A stretch of 41,213 nt of DNA, from positions 1 to 41,213 of the forward strand of contig JBDNZS010000025.1 in NCBI GenBank assembly GCA_047722935.1. The letters are read 5' to 3'. The notes under the pieces are model-generated. The model saw only the letters and a list, made by a program, of their open reading frames with translations. It did not search any database and was not told where the DNA came from. The position numbers and the translations under genes are program-made. This DNA comes from Ethanoligenens sp047722935 (GTDB taxonomy: Bacteria; Bacillota; Clostridia; Oscillospirales; Ethanoligenentaceae). Each line of letters begins with the position of its first letter. Positions within the stretch are counted from its first letter, which is position 1. Positions 24,355-32,285 of the stretch are shown one piece after another.

Positions 24355-25929
24355 GTGCCGATTTTACTGAAGCTGCTTTTGAATATACTTTCGCTTACCA
24401 TGATCTTTGCGATCTCCGTGTTTGCGTGGAAGAATCGGGATAAGACCGGATGCCCGCAGTTGTTGCGGATGTGTGCCTTCCTGTTTTTCTGGAATGCATG
24501 CGCGTGGATGCAGTCGCTTCCCATTTTTACAGGGCAGGAAAAAATGATTTGGTTCCGTATGATGCAGATCGGTCCATTTTACCTTGTGCCCACCTTTTTG
24601 AGTTACGCGCTGCATTATACCGGAACCTATCGCACGGTGACAAAATGGTTTCTTTTTGCCACTTATGCGGTGCACACTTTTGGCTTATTTCTGGTATTCA
24701 CCGATCCGTGGCTTCACGGGTACTGGATGCCTACAATCCATTGGGATATCGACCGGTTTGGCACATTGATTATGCAAACGACTGCATTAAACGATGGCAT
24801 TACTTTGTTTGGTTTGCTGGTGTGCAGCTTTTCAAGCATATTATTGATGTTGTATTGTATCCATTCAAAAAACGGTATGCGTGGACAGGCGCGTTGCATC
24901 CTAATCGCAGCGATTGTACTTGGCAGCTACTCGGGCATTCGTAATATATTGATTTCCATGCAAAATGTGCTGCCACCGATTGCGTTTTTGTTTTCTGTGC
25001 CAGCGCTAATTGTGCTGATCGGCGTTATCCGGTTTGACTTCATTTCCCTGATGCCCATTGCGTATCAGGAAGTGTTTGAGGCAATTGATGAAGGGGTCAT
25101 CATTTTCTCCAAGGATGGGTGCGTGCTTAGTTTCAACCGTTCTGCCCGGGAACTCTTTGCGCTGCATGAAGGCAAGGTGATGCAGAACGACCGCAAAGGA
25201 CTGCATCAGTTGCAGCACTTGATTGAGACGCGCTATCCCAGCTGGCGGGGCGATGGAAGCGGCGACAATCATTTTGATGTGCGTCTGACGCTCCATGGGA
25301 AAAAATATTATTATTACATCTATATTTATCCGTTTCGAAATAACGACCAGACAGTTCTCGGTTCCATTGTGCTGATTCGGAATGTGACAAAAGAGCATGA
25401 CCAAACAGAGATTCTGCAACATCAGGCCGAACGTGACGGTTTGACCGGTCTCTACAATCGCCAAACCTGTACCAAACTGGCAGAAGAAGAACTTGCAGAG
25501 GAAAATGGGCCGTGGTCGTTGCTGTATCTGGATCTGGATCATTTTAAATCTGTCAACGATACATATGGACATGTGTTTGGTGATCAGGTGCTGCGGGAAA
25601 CTTGTGCGTGCATTTCACATGATGTCGGGGATACCGGCATTCTCGGCAGAGTAGGCGGTGAGGAATTTATGGTTTTCCTGTCCAATTGCACCAGCGACAG
25701 TGCGGTGGAGTTGGCGGAAAAAATACGTGCGCATGTGGAGAACCACGCGTTTGTCAACAACAACGAGCAAGTGCGGGTTACCATCAGCATCGGTGTGGTC
25801 ACATCCAGCACGCTTTCTTTCGACACGCTTTACCAATATGCAGACGAGATGCTGTATCAGGCAAAAAGCGACGGGCGCAACTGCGTGCGGGCTTGGCGCG
25901 AGGAATCGTTTAAAGGAATGAAGGAATAG
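24355..25929 (+). CDS. Membrane diguanylate cyclase (7TM-PAS-GGDEF)
   Basis: The 524-residue protein has seven or so hydrophobic helices at the N-terminus (about 1-225), resembling the 7TM sensor module of some histidine kinases. A PAS-like domain follows (about 230-345, with AIDEGVIIFSKDGCVLSFNRSARELF), then a GGDEF domain starting at RDGLTGLYNRQT with active-site GGEEF at 434-438. It should make cyclic di-GMP from two GTP in response to an unknown membrane or PAS signal. The RxxD product-inhibition site expected about five residues before GGEEF is not present (DVGD in its place), so feedback through that site is unlikely. GTG 24355 has GAGGGG (24340-24345) upstream. The ligand is unknown. 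Confidence 0.88.
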   Translation: MPILLKLLLNILSLTMIFAISVFAWKNRDKTGCPQLLRMCAFLFFWNACAWMQSLPIFTGQEKMIWFRMMQIGPFYLVPTFLSYALHYTGTYRTVTKWFLFATYAVHTFGLFLVFTDPWLHGYWMPTIHWDIDRFGTLIMQTTALNDGITLFGLLVCSFSSILLMLYCIHSKNGMRGQARCILIAAIVLGSYSGIRNILISMQNVLPPIAFLFSVPALIVLIGVIRFDFISLMPIAYQEVFEAIDEGVIIFSKDGCVLSFNRSARELFALHEGKVMQNDRKGLHQLQHLIETRYPSWRGDGSGDNHFDVRLTLHGKKYYYYIYIYPFRNNDQTVLGSIVLIRNVTKEHDQTEILQHQAERDGLTGLYNRQTCTKLAEEELAEENGPWSLLYLDLDHFKSVNDTYGHVFGDQVLRETCACISHDVGDTGILGRVGGEEFMVFLSNCTSDSAVELAEKIRAHVENHAFVNNNEQVRVTISIGVVTSSTLSFDTLYQYADEMLYQAKSDGRNCVRAWREESFKGMKE

Positions 25930-25970
25930 ACCCAAAGAGCATAAAAACCGCTGGGTTTACGGTTCTGTTC

Positions 25971-25999
25971 TTGTAATTTGCGGAAAACTGTGCTATCAT
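25971..25999 (+). promoter_or_regulatory. pheST promoter
   Basis: TTGTAA (25971-25976), a 17-base spacer and TATCAT (25994-25999) lie just before the T-box leader. An imperfect AACCG/CGGTT hairpin at 25946-25964 with a broken T tract may end the preceding transcript. Confidence 0.65.
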
Positions 26000-26005
26000 T
26001 ACAAA

Positions 26006-26273
26006 CTAGAAATGCAGTGAAAAAGTTCCGTATGAACAGGGGTTCTGCACAGAGAGAGGCCGCCGCGGCTGGAAGCGGCCTTGCGAATAGGTCATACGGG
26101 TTTCGCTTTGGAGCAGCGCTGCGGAACAGGAGAACGTTGGGTTTTCCTCAGTAGGCGGCGACGGTGGGCACCGTTATGGGCTGTAAGAGTGTTTGCTCTT
26201 TTGCAAAAAATCAGGGTGGTACCGCGGAGGAAATTGCGCCTTCGTCCCTTTTATGGGACAAGGCGTTTTTATT
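26006..26273 (+). ncRNA. T-box riboswitch of pheST (tRNA-Phe responsive)
   Basis: The leader has the T-box architecture. After an AGAGAG element comes a Stem I hairpin, AGGCCGC/GCGGCCT, with a GCTGGAA loop. The probable specifier codon TTC (Phe) is at 26102-26104, just before the conserved CTTTGGAGC. AGTAGG and an ACGGT/ACCGT stem follow, then the T-box GGGTGGTACCGCGG (26214-26227) that pairs with an uncharged tRNA acceptor end. An intrinsic terminator with arms CGCCTT-GTCCC/GGGAC-AAGGCG (26237-26265) and a T run ends it. Uncharged tRNA-Phe should stabilise the antiterminator and switch pheST on. The specifier position was placed by motif, not by folding. Confidence 0.93.
26237..26273 (+). 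terminator. T-box terminator hairpin
   Basis: An 11-base-pair stem with one bulged C and the loop TTTTAT is followed by TTTTTATTTT. Its 5' side overlaps the sequence that would otherwise pair in the antiterminator. Confidence 0.88.
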
Positions 26274-26323
26274 TTGTCATTTTTCCATTTGTAAAAACAC
26301 AAAGCATACAAGGAGGAAGATCA

Positions 26324-27343
26324 ATGAAGGAACAATTGGAAAGCATCGCGCGCACAGCCGCGCAGGCGCTTGCCGATGTGCGGGAAAGCGACGAGCTGGA
26401 AACGCTGCGTGTGCGGTTCCTGGGCAAAAAGGGAGAGTTAACAGCCATCCTCAAGCAGATGGGGAAACTTTCCCCCGAGGAGCGTCCGGCTATCGGTGCG
26501 CTTGCCAACGAGGTGCGTACATCGATAGAGGAGCGGATTACGGCCGCCGCCGCCGCGCTGCGTGAACAGAAGCTGAAAGCGCAGATCACACAGGAAACGG
26601 TGGATGTGACGATGCCCGGCAAACGCCGGACGATCGGCAAAGAGCACCCGCTGTCGTTGGTGCTGGATGAAATACAGGATATTTTTATCGGCATGGGTTT
26701 TTCTATTGCGGAAGGCCCGGAAGTGGAGCTGGATTACTATAATTTTGAAGCGCTTAATATGCCCAAAAACCATCCGGCGCGTGATACGCAGGATTCATTT
26801 TATATCACCGACAATGTCGTTTTACGCACGCAGACATCTCCTGTGCAGATTCGCGTAATGGAAAAACAGAAGCCACCGATCCGCATCATCGCACCGGGGC
26901 GCGTCTACCGTTCGGATGCCATCGACGCCACGCATTCCCCGCTGTTTCATCAGATCGAAGGCTTGGTGGTTGACAAGGGAATTACCATGACCGACCTGAA
27001 AGGCACGCTGGTCACGTTTGCCAAAACGTTGTATGGGCAGGATGCGGTGCTACGGTTCCGACCACACCATTTTCCGTTCACTGAACCGTCCTGTGAGATG
27101 GATACGATGTGCTTTGCCTGCCACGGCGAGGGATGCCGCCTTTGCAAAGGTGAAGGCTGGATCGAGCTGCTTGGAGCGGGCATGGTGCATCCCAAAGTGC
27201 TGCAAAACGGCGGCATCGACCCCGAAGTCTACAGCGGGTTTGCATTCGGCATGGGGCTGGAGCGGCTGGTCATGCGCCGCTATGGCATTGATGATATGCG
27301 GTTGTTTTATGAAAACGACCTGCGTTTTCTCAACCAGTTTTAA
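26324..27343 (+). CDS. pheS: Phenylalanyl-tRNA synthetase alpha subunit
   Basis: PheS carries the class II catalytic core that charges tRNA-Phe, working as an alpha2-beta2 enzyme with PheT. The 339-residue protein has an N-terminal coiled coil (about 1-85), motif 2 in RIIAPGRVYRSDAIDATHSPLFHQIEG, the Phe-binding FRPHHFPFTEPSCEMD and motif 3 in GFAFGMGLERLVMRRYGI. A Cys cluster, CFACHGEGCRLCKGEGW, lies just after the Phe pocket and looks like a metal-binding knuckle, as seen in some clostridial PheS. ATG 26324 follows AGGAGG (26311-26316); the longer open frame upstream runs through the T-box and is not real. pheT follows 11 bases later. Confidence 0.97.
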   Translation: MKEQLESIARTAAQALADVRESDELETLRVRFLGKKGELTAILKQMGKLSPEERPAIGALANEVRTSIEERITAAAAALREQKLKAQITQETVDVTMPGKRRTIGKEHPLSLVLDEIQDIFIGMGFSIAEGPEVELDYYNFEALNMPKNHPARDTQDSFYITDNVVLRTQTSPVQIRVMEKQKPPIRIIAPGRVYRSDAIDATHSPLFHQIEGLVVDKGITMTDLKGTLVTFAKTLYGQDAVLRFRPHHFPFTEPSCEMDTMCFACHGEGCRLCKGEGWIELLGAGMVHPKVLQNGGIDPEVYSGFAFGMGLERLVMRRYGIDDMRLFYENDLRFLNQF

Positions 27344-27354
27344 GGGGGCACAAC

Positions 27355-29739
27355 ATGAAACTTTCAATGAAATGGCTTGCTGAGCATGTGGAACTGGACA
27401 AAAGCATTACGCCGCGGCAGTTTTCTGAAGATATGACTATGATCGGGCAGAAAGTGGAAGGCTATGAGATTGTAGGAGAGGATATCCGGAATGTTGTGGT
27501 GGCTGTCATTCTGTCCATCGAAAAGCACCCGGATTCCGATCATTTGCTGATCTGTCAGGTAGACGCGGGCGGTCCGGAGCCGGTGCAGATCGTCACCGGT
27601 GCACACAACGTGTTTGTCGGCGCGTCGGTGCCTGCCGCGCTGGACGGCGCGCTGCTGCCGGGCGGTAAAAAAATCAAACACGGGAAGCTGCGCGGCGTGG
27701 TTTCAAACGGAATGCTTTGTTCGTTGGGGGAATTGGGTCTGGCACAGGCGGATTTCCCTTACGCGGTGGAGGACGGCATCTTCATTTTGCAGGAGGACTG
27801 CACACCCGGTGAGGATATTCGCAAAGCCGTGGGGCTGGACGATGTCATCGTAGAATTTGAGATCACACCAAACCGTCCGGACTGTCTGTCGGTCATTGGG
27901 CTTGCACGCGAGGCCGCGGCAGCGTATCGCGAGCCGCGTAAAGTGCATATACCGGTCGTGCGCGGCGGTGCGGGGAAGACCAGCGACTTGCTTGCGGCAT
28001 CCATCGAGGCACCGGAACTTTGCAGCCGTTACTGCGCCCGTGCGGTCAAACGGGTACACATTAAGCCGTCTCCGCGCTGGATGCGGGAGCGTCTGCGCGC
28101 GGCGGGTGTGCGCCCCATCAACAACATCGTAGACATTACCAACTATGTCATGCTCGAATATGGCCAGCCGCTGCACGCGTTCGATGTGCGTTCCATCGCG
28201 GGCGGAACTATCCGGGTGCGCCGCGCACAGGCAGGGGAGCAGATTACAACCTTGGATGGGGTGGAACGATCTCTTGATCCGTCTATCTGCGTGATTGCGG
28301 ACGCCGAAAAACCGGTGGCAGTCGCGGGCGTTATGGGCGGTGAGCATAGCGGTATCCTGAGCGATACCGATACCATCGTGTTTGAAGCGGCTATGTTCAG
28401 CGGCCCCGATGTACGTCTCGCGGCGAAAAAGCTGGGGCTGCGCACAGAAGCTTCCGGACGGTTCGAAAAAGGACTGGATGCCGCGACTACGCCGGATGCA
28501 CTCATGCGTGCCTGCGAACTGGTGGAATTGTTGGGTGCGGGCGTCGTTTGTGACGACTATCTGGATGTGAATCACAGTAATAAAGCGGAAACGACCGTAG
28601 CACTCGAATCGGACTGGATCAATGGTTTTCTTGGCACGTCGCTCACACCGGTTTTTATGGCCGACGCACTTACGCATTTGGAATTCACCGTCAAGGACGG
28701 TGTGGTGCATGTTCCGTCTTTCCGCGGGGATGTGGCACACAAAGCCGATGTGGCAGAAGAAGTTGCGCGCATGTTCGGGTACAACCGAATCCCCATTACG
28801 GTTACTTTGGGTGCGACAACACAAGGCGGACTAAATGCAAAACAGCGGTTTGAGAAAAAAATCGGCGCGGTTGCCCGTGCGACGGGCCTGAGTGAAATCA
28901 CCGCCTATTCATTCCTCAATCCCCGCGCCTACGACCTCATCCGTTTGCCTGCGGACGATGCTCTGCGCAACAGTGTCAAGATCAGCAACCCGTTAGGGGA
29001 GGAGACCAGTATTTTGCGTACGACATTGCTGCCATCCATGCTCGACATCCTGTCGCGCAATTATGCATCGCGGAATCTGGAAGCCGGTCTGTACGAATGC
29101 GGGACTGTCTATCGGCCAAAGGCGGGGCAGGAGCTTCCGGATGAAGTGCAGAAAATCCAGATTGGGATGTACGGGGAGGATGCAGATTACTTTGCACTCA
29201 AAGGTGTTGTGGAGGACATCCTCGCGGACGCTGGTATTGACGACTTCGATGTGGAGCGCGTGACCGACTTGCCGTCGTATCATCCGGGGCGCTGTGCGCA
29301 GATTCTGGTGAACGGCGATGTGCTGGCGCTGCTCGGCGAAGTGCATCCGCAGGTTTTGGAAAACTACGAGATTGGTGTACGCACCTATGTGGCGGAGATT
29401 GATTTCACCATGCTGCTTGCTCATGCGCGTGAAAACGCTTCCTACCGCCCGTTGCCGAAATTCCCGGCGACAACACGGGATATCGCGGTGCTGTGCGATG
29501 CGTCTATTCCGGTGCTTACATTGGAAAAAGCTATGCGCGGTGCGGCAAAAAATACGCTGGAAAGCATCCGGCTCTTTGACGTATATCAGGGGCAGCAGAT
29601 TGATCCGGGAAAAAAGAGTGTGGCATTCTCCATTACACTGCGCGTGCCGGATCATACCCTCACGGATAAGGAAGCCGACGCGGCTGTGAAAAAAATGTTA
29701 GCGGCTTTGGAAAAAGCCGGTGCGGTTTTGCGGGCGTAA
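27355..29739 (+). CDS. pheT: Phenylalanyl-tRNA synthetase beta subunit
   Basis: The 794-residue beta subunit supports tRNA-Phe binding and editing of mischarged Tyr-tRNA. The domains run in the usual order: a short N-terminal piece, an OB-type tRNA-binding domain (about 40-155, with HPDSDHLLICQVD and GVVSNGMLCSLGELG), the B3/B4 editing domain (PINNIVDITNYVMLEYGQPLHAFD), B5, a catalytically inactive class II-like core and the C-terminal FDX-ACB anticodon-binding domain (from about 700, with FPATTRDIAVL). Length is normal. AGGGGG lies just before ATG 27355. It shares the T-box-controlled transcript with pheS. Confidence 0.97.
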   Translation: MKLSMKWLAEHVELDKSITPRQFSEDMTMIGQKVEGYEIVGEDIRNVVVAVILSIEKHPDSDHLLICQVDAGGPEPVQIVTGAHNVFVGASVPAALDGALLPGGKKIKHGKLRGVVSNGMLCSLGELGLAQADFPYAVEDGIFILQEDCTPGEDIRKAVGLDDVIVEFEITPNRPDCLSVIGLAREAAAAYREPRKVHIPVVRGGAGKTSDLLAASIEAPELCSRYCARAVKRVHIKPSPRWMRERLRAAGVRPINNIVDITNYVMLEYGQPLHAFDVRSIAGGTIRVRRAQAGEQITTLDGVERSLDPSICVIADAEKPVAVAGVMGGEHSGILSDTDTIVFEAAMFSGPDVRLAAKKLGLRTEASGRFEKGLDAATTPDALMRACELVELLGAGVVCDDYLDVNHSNKAETTVALESDWINGFLGTSLTPVFMADALTHLEFTVKDGVVHVPSFRGDVAHKADVAEEVARMFGYNRIPITVTLGATTQGGLNAKQRFEKKIGAVARATGLSEITAYSFLNPRAYDLIRLPADDALRNSVKISNPLGEETSILRTTLLPSMLDILSRNYASRNLEAGLYECGTVYRPKAGQELPDEVQKIQIGMYGEDADYFALKGVVEDILADAGIDDFDVERVTDLPSYHPGRCAQILVNGDVLALLGEVHPQVLENYEIGVRTYVAEIDFTMLLAHARENASYRPLPKFPATTRDIAVLCDASIPVLTLEKAMRGAAKNTLESIRLFDVYQGQQIDPGKKSVAFSITLRVPDHTLTDKEADAAVKKMLAALEKAGAVLRA

Positions 29740-29764
29740 AACTGTTGCTTTTTGGTTTTAGGTC

Positions 29765-29793
29765 TTGCAAATTGCTTCAGTATAGAGTATTCT
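29765..29793 (+). promoter_or_regulatory. ireB promoter
   Basis: TTGCAA (29765-29770), a 17-base spacer and TATTCT (29788-29793) lie 22 bases before the ireB start, so the leader would be very short. Confidence 0.6.
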
Positions 29794-29815
29794 AATTCTA
29801 ACAGGGGGTGTCAAT

Positions 29816-30073
29816 ATGCACGAGCCGCCAAATGAACCGACCATGATTTTCTCGATCCATGAAGATAAGGGCAAGGAAATGAAAACGATCCTCACGGCTG
29901 TTTATGACGCCCTGAAGGAAAAAGGATATAATCCTGTCAATCAAATCGTTGGTTACTTGCTTTCAGAAGACCCAACCTATATTACCACGCATAACAATGC
30001 ACGGGCACTGATACGTAAGCTCGACAGAGATGAGCTGCTGCATATGCTGATTCAAGGGTATATTGACTCTTGA
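29816..30073 (+). CDS. ireB: IreB family regulatory phosphoprotein (UPF0297/YrzL)
   Basis: The 85-residue protein carries the family core LTAVYDALKEKGYNPVNQIVGYLLSEDPTYI, followed by N-x-A-R-x-x-I-R-K and a helical end. In Enterococcus faecalis, IreB is a substrate of the PASTA kinase IreK and affects cephalosporin resistance; threonines near its N-terminus are phosphorylated. Here the N-terminus (MHEPPNEPTMIFSIHED) offers a single Thr at residue 9. ATG 29816 has AGGGGGTG (29803-29810). In most Firmicutes this gene sits with ruvX/yqgF and a yrzB-type gene, but here it is alone between pheT and a terminator, with its own promoter. Its position is unusual; the family call is secure. Confidence 0.93.
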   Translation: MHEPPNEPTMIFSIHEDKGKEMKTILTAVYDALKEKGYNPVNQIVGYLLSEDPTYITTHNNARALIRKLDRDELLHMLIQGYIDS

Positions 30074-30120
30074 ACAGAATGATCTGACGGTTTCTGAAAA
30101 CGACAGACGAACAAGATATG

Positions 30121-30160
30121 AAAAGGGAATGCACCTATTTGCACAGGTGCATTCCCTTTT
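30121..30160. terminator. Bidirectional terminator between ireB and fbp
   Basis: Perfect 16-base arms AAAAGGGAATGCACCT and AGGTGCATTCCCTTTT enclose an 8-base loop. The A and T ends allow use on both strands, for convergent ireB and fbp. Confidence 0.9.
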
Positions 30161-30203
30161 GTATGTATGGAGCCGCAGAACCGGCGTTTTTAACAGTGGC
30201 GGT

Positions 30204-32102
30204 CTATAGGTGACCATCCAGATCTTCCGCGCGAAAAACGCGCATCAGTTCTTCCAAATCGGCGATGCGCTCGCGAATGATATGCCCATTGTCGGTGTCC
30301 ATCACCAGCACACGCTTGGGTGCGGTGGCAATGACCTCGGATTGTGATTGCATATCGCCGTTTGCTTCCAAAACATCTTCTTTGCCTTTGAATGGTTGGT
30401 GGGACATCAGCCGCAGCCCATGAGAATTGAAAATCAGCGTATATCCCGCAATGCCGGTCGTTTTTTGATAGGCACGGCAGAAACCGCCGTCAATGGTGAT
30501 AAGCACGCCGTCCCCTTTGACCGGCCGCTCGCCCCGTATGACCTTCACGGGCAAGTGACCGTTGATGATATGGCAGAACTCACCATACAGGCCAAATTCC
30601 CGCAGAACCATGCGGCAGGAGGTCTCCTGCTGGCAGTAGACATAATAGTCGTTTTGCGGCTCCACCCATGCAGCGGGATCTTCCACCCACATGCGTTCAA
30701 AGGTCTTGACGGTTCTGCCGCAGAGCGGGGATTTGCTGCCGCACCAGAGATACCACATGAAATCCAGACAATCCAGACTTTTTTTCCCGAAATAGGCGCG
30801 GCGCGCGATTCGTTCGGCGGCATCCATATAGGCCTTGCCTTTGTAGGTTTGCCCGCCTATGGATACCGATTCAAATTGTCCGTGTTCGTTCATCGGGATG
30901 CATCCGTGGAACAACAGGTTCTGATTGAAACAGAGATAGACACTGCCGGTCTCATACAGGAAACGGATGTGCCGGTCCAAGCGTTCACTTTCACAGAATG
31001 CATTCTTTAAACCGGTGAGGACGGTTTGTTCATCTGCTGTGAGCACATACGGATTTGACGGGTCCACAGTGGGAAAATCAACGGTGCGCACCGGCCAGTC
31101 TCTGCCGTAGGAACGTACGGTTTTGTCTGAATAATTGATTTTATCCAACAGCAGACGGTCTTCCATGTGGTATTCGGGATGCCGCTGGATGATCTGCCCC
31201 TCGATTTTGAATAGGATGACGGATATAGCCTCCAAGGCGGCCTTGTTTGGGTCGGTATACGTACTGTAGGTTCGCTGGGCAAACAGCGTGAGCGGCCGCA
31301 GGCTGATGGCATAGCCCTTTTCCAATACGTCCATGTTGTGGTGAGACACGCTGTTACGCACCACCGTGGCCACGCAGGCCTCACTGCCAGCCGCCGCACC
31401 CATCCACAGGATGTCATGATTGCCCCACTCAATATCGAACGAGTGGTGCCCCATTAAAAATTCAATGATGGTGTCCGGGCGCGGGCCGCGGTCGAAGATA
31501 TCACCCACGATGTGCAGATGGTCGACTGCCAGCCGCTTGATGAGCATAGCGAGTGCTTCAATGAAGTCATCGCCGCTGCCCAGCCCGATGAGGGTGTCGA
31601 TGATTTTGTCATGGTAGACCAGCTGGTTGTTGTCTTCATCCGGCTGGGCATGGAGCAATTCATCCAAAATATAAGCATATGCTTTGGGCATGGCTTTGCG
31701 GACTTTGGAACGTGTGTATTTAGAAGACAGCATCTTGGCAAGCTGTATCATGCATTGCAGGGTGAAGCGATACCATGCGGGCGAATTTCTGCCGGTTTCC
31801 CGTGTAAGCTTCAGTTTTTCAGTGGGATAGTAGATGAGCGTACACAGTTCAGAACGCTCGGATTCTGACATGGTGTGTTCAAATAACAAGTCTACTTTTT
31901 CACGCACAACACCCGAACAATTATTCAGAATGTGGTAAAATGCCTCATATTCCCCGTGCAGGTCGCTCATGAAATGTTCGGTGCCTTTTGGCAGATTCAA
32001 AATGGCCTGTAAATTGATGATTTCGGTGCAGACATCCTGCACAGTGGGATATTGCGCGGCAAGTAATTGAAAATATTTGGTCTTGGTGTCCAATTGATCC
32101 AT
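30204..32102 (-). CDS. fbp: Fructose-1,6-bisphosphatase, class III (Firmicutes type)
   Basis: The enzyme removes the 1-phosphate of fructose-1,6-bisphosphate in gluconeogenesis. The 632-residue product belongs to the Firmicutes FBPase_2 type, which has a calcineurin-like metallophosphatase fold. The metal ligand motifs are visible as MSDLHGEYEAF, VGDIFDRGPRPD and GNHDILWMGAAAG, with later conserved blocks HGCIPMNEHGQF and INGHLPVKVIRGE. AAGGGG lies about 9 bases before the ATG on the minus strand. Length is close to the family norm. A 183-base gap separates it from the orphan gene upstream. No promoter is clear in that gap, so it may depend partly on upstream transcription. Confidence 0.96.
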   Translation of the reverse strand: MDQLDTKTKYFQLLAAQYPTVQDVCTEIINLQAILNLPKGTEHFMSDLHGEYEAFYHILNNCSGVVREKVDLLFEHTMSESERSELCTLIYYPTEKLKLTRETGRNSPAWYRFTLQCMIQLAKMLSSKYTRSKVRKAMPKAYAYILDELLHAQPDEDNNQLVYHDKIIDTLIGLGSGDDFIEALAMLIKRLAVDHLHIVGDIFDRGPRPDTIIEFLMGHHSFDIEWGNHDILWMGAAAGSEACVATVVRNSVSHHNMDVLEKGYAISLRPLTLFAQRTYSTYTDPNKAALEAISVILFKIEGQIIQRHPEYHMEDRLLLDKINYSDKTVRSYGRDWPVRTVDFPTVDPSNPYVLTADEQTVLTGLKNAFCESERLDRHIRFLYETGSVYLCFNQNLLFHGCIPMNEHGQFESVSIGGQTYKGKAYMDAAERIARRAYFGKKSLDCLDFMWYLWCGSKSPLCGRTVKTFERMWVEDPAAWVEPQNDYYVYCQQETSCRMVLREFGLYGEFCHIINGHLPVKVIRGERPVKGDGVLITIDGGFCRAYQKTTGIAGYTLIFNSHGLRLMSHQPFKGKEDVLEANGDMQSQSEVIATAPKRVLVMDTDNGHIIRERIADLEELMRVFRAEDLDGHL

Positions 32103-32158
32103 TGGAGATACCCCTTTACAATATGCTGCGTTTCACTTCGGAGCGGCATAGAATGAGG

Positions 32159-32183
32159 GTCGTTTCTGATTTTCAGAAACGAC
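32159..32183. repeat. Hairpin in the gap upstream of fbp
   Basis: GTCGTTTCTG (32159-32168) and CAGAAACGAC (32174-32183) pair perfectly around ATTTT. No T tract follows on either strand, so it is not a standard terminator. On the minus strand it lies 57 bases before the fbp start and could be an operator or leader structure. Confidence 0.55.
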
Positions 32184-32285
32184 GGCGATATCTGTTCTGA
32201 TTTTAGATAATTTGCCATGATACGGCAGCTGCTTTTGCAGACATTTATATCAGGCTCAAAAAGTCCCGGATTTGACCAAAAGGGT

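Noticed and set aside
25971..26004. TTGTAAT and ATTACAA half-sites at the pheST promoter, identical to the Per box halves
   Set aside because: They are 20 bases apart rather than 1 and coincide with the -35 and -10 elements, so PerR control of pheST is not supported.
26081..26323. Apparent 81-residue N-terminal extension of PheS
   Set aside because: The frame runs through the T-box riboswitch and its terminator; PheS has a proper start and AGGAGG at 26311-26324.
27703..28824. Minus-strand open frame of 373 codons opposite pheT
   Set aside because: Shadow of pheT; the translation is rich in Arg, His and Cys with no recognisable domain.
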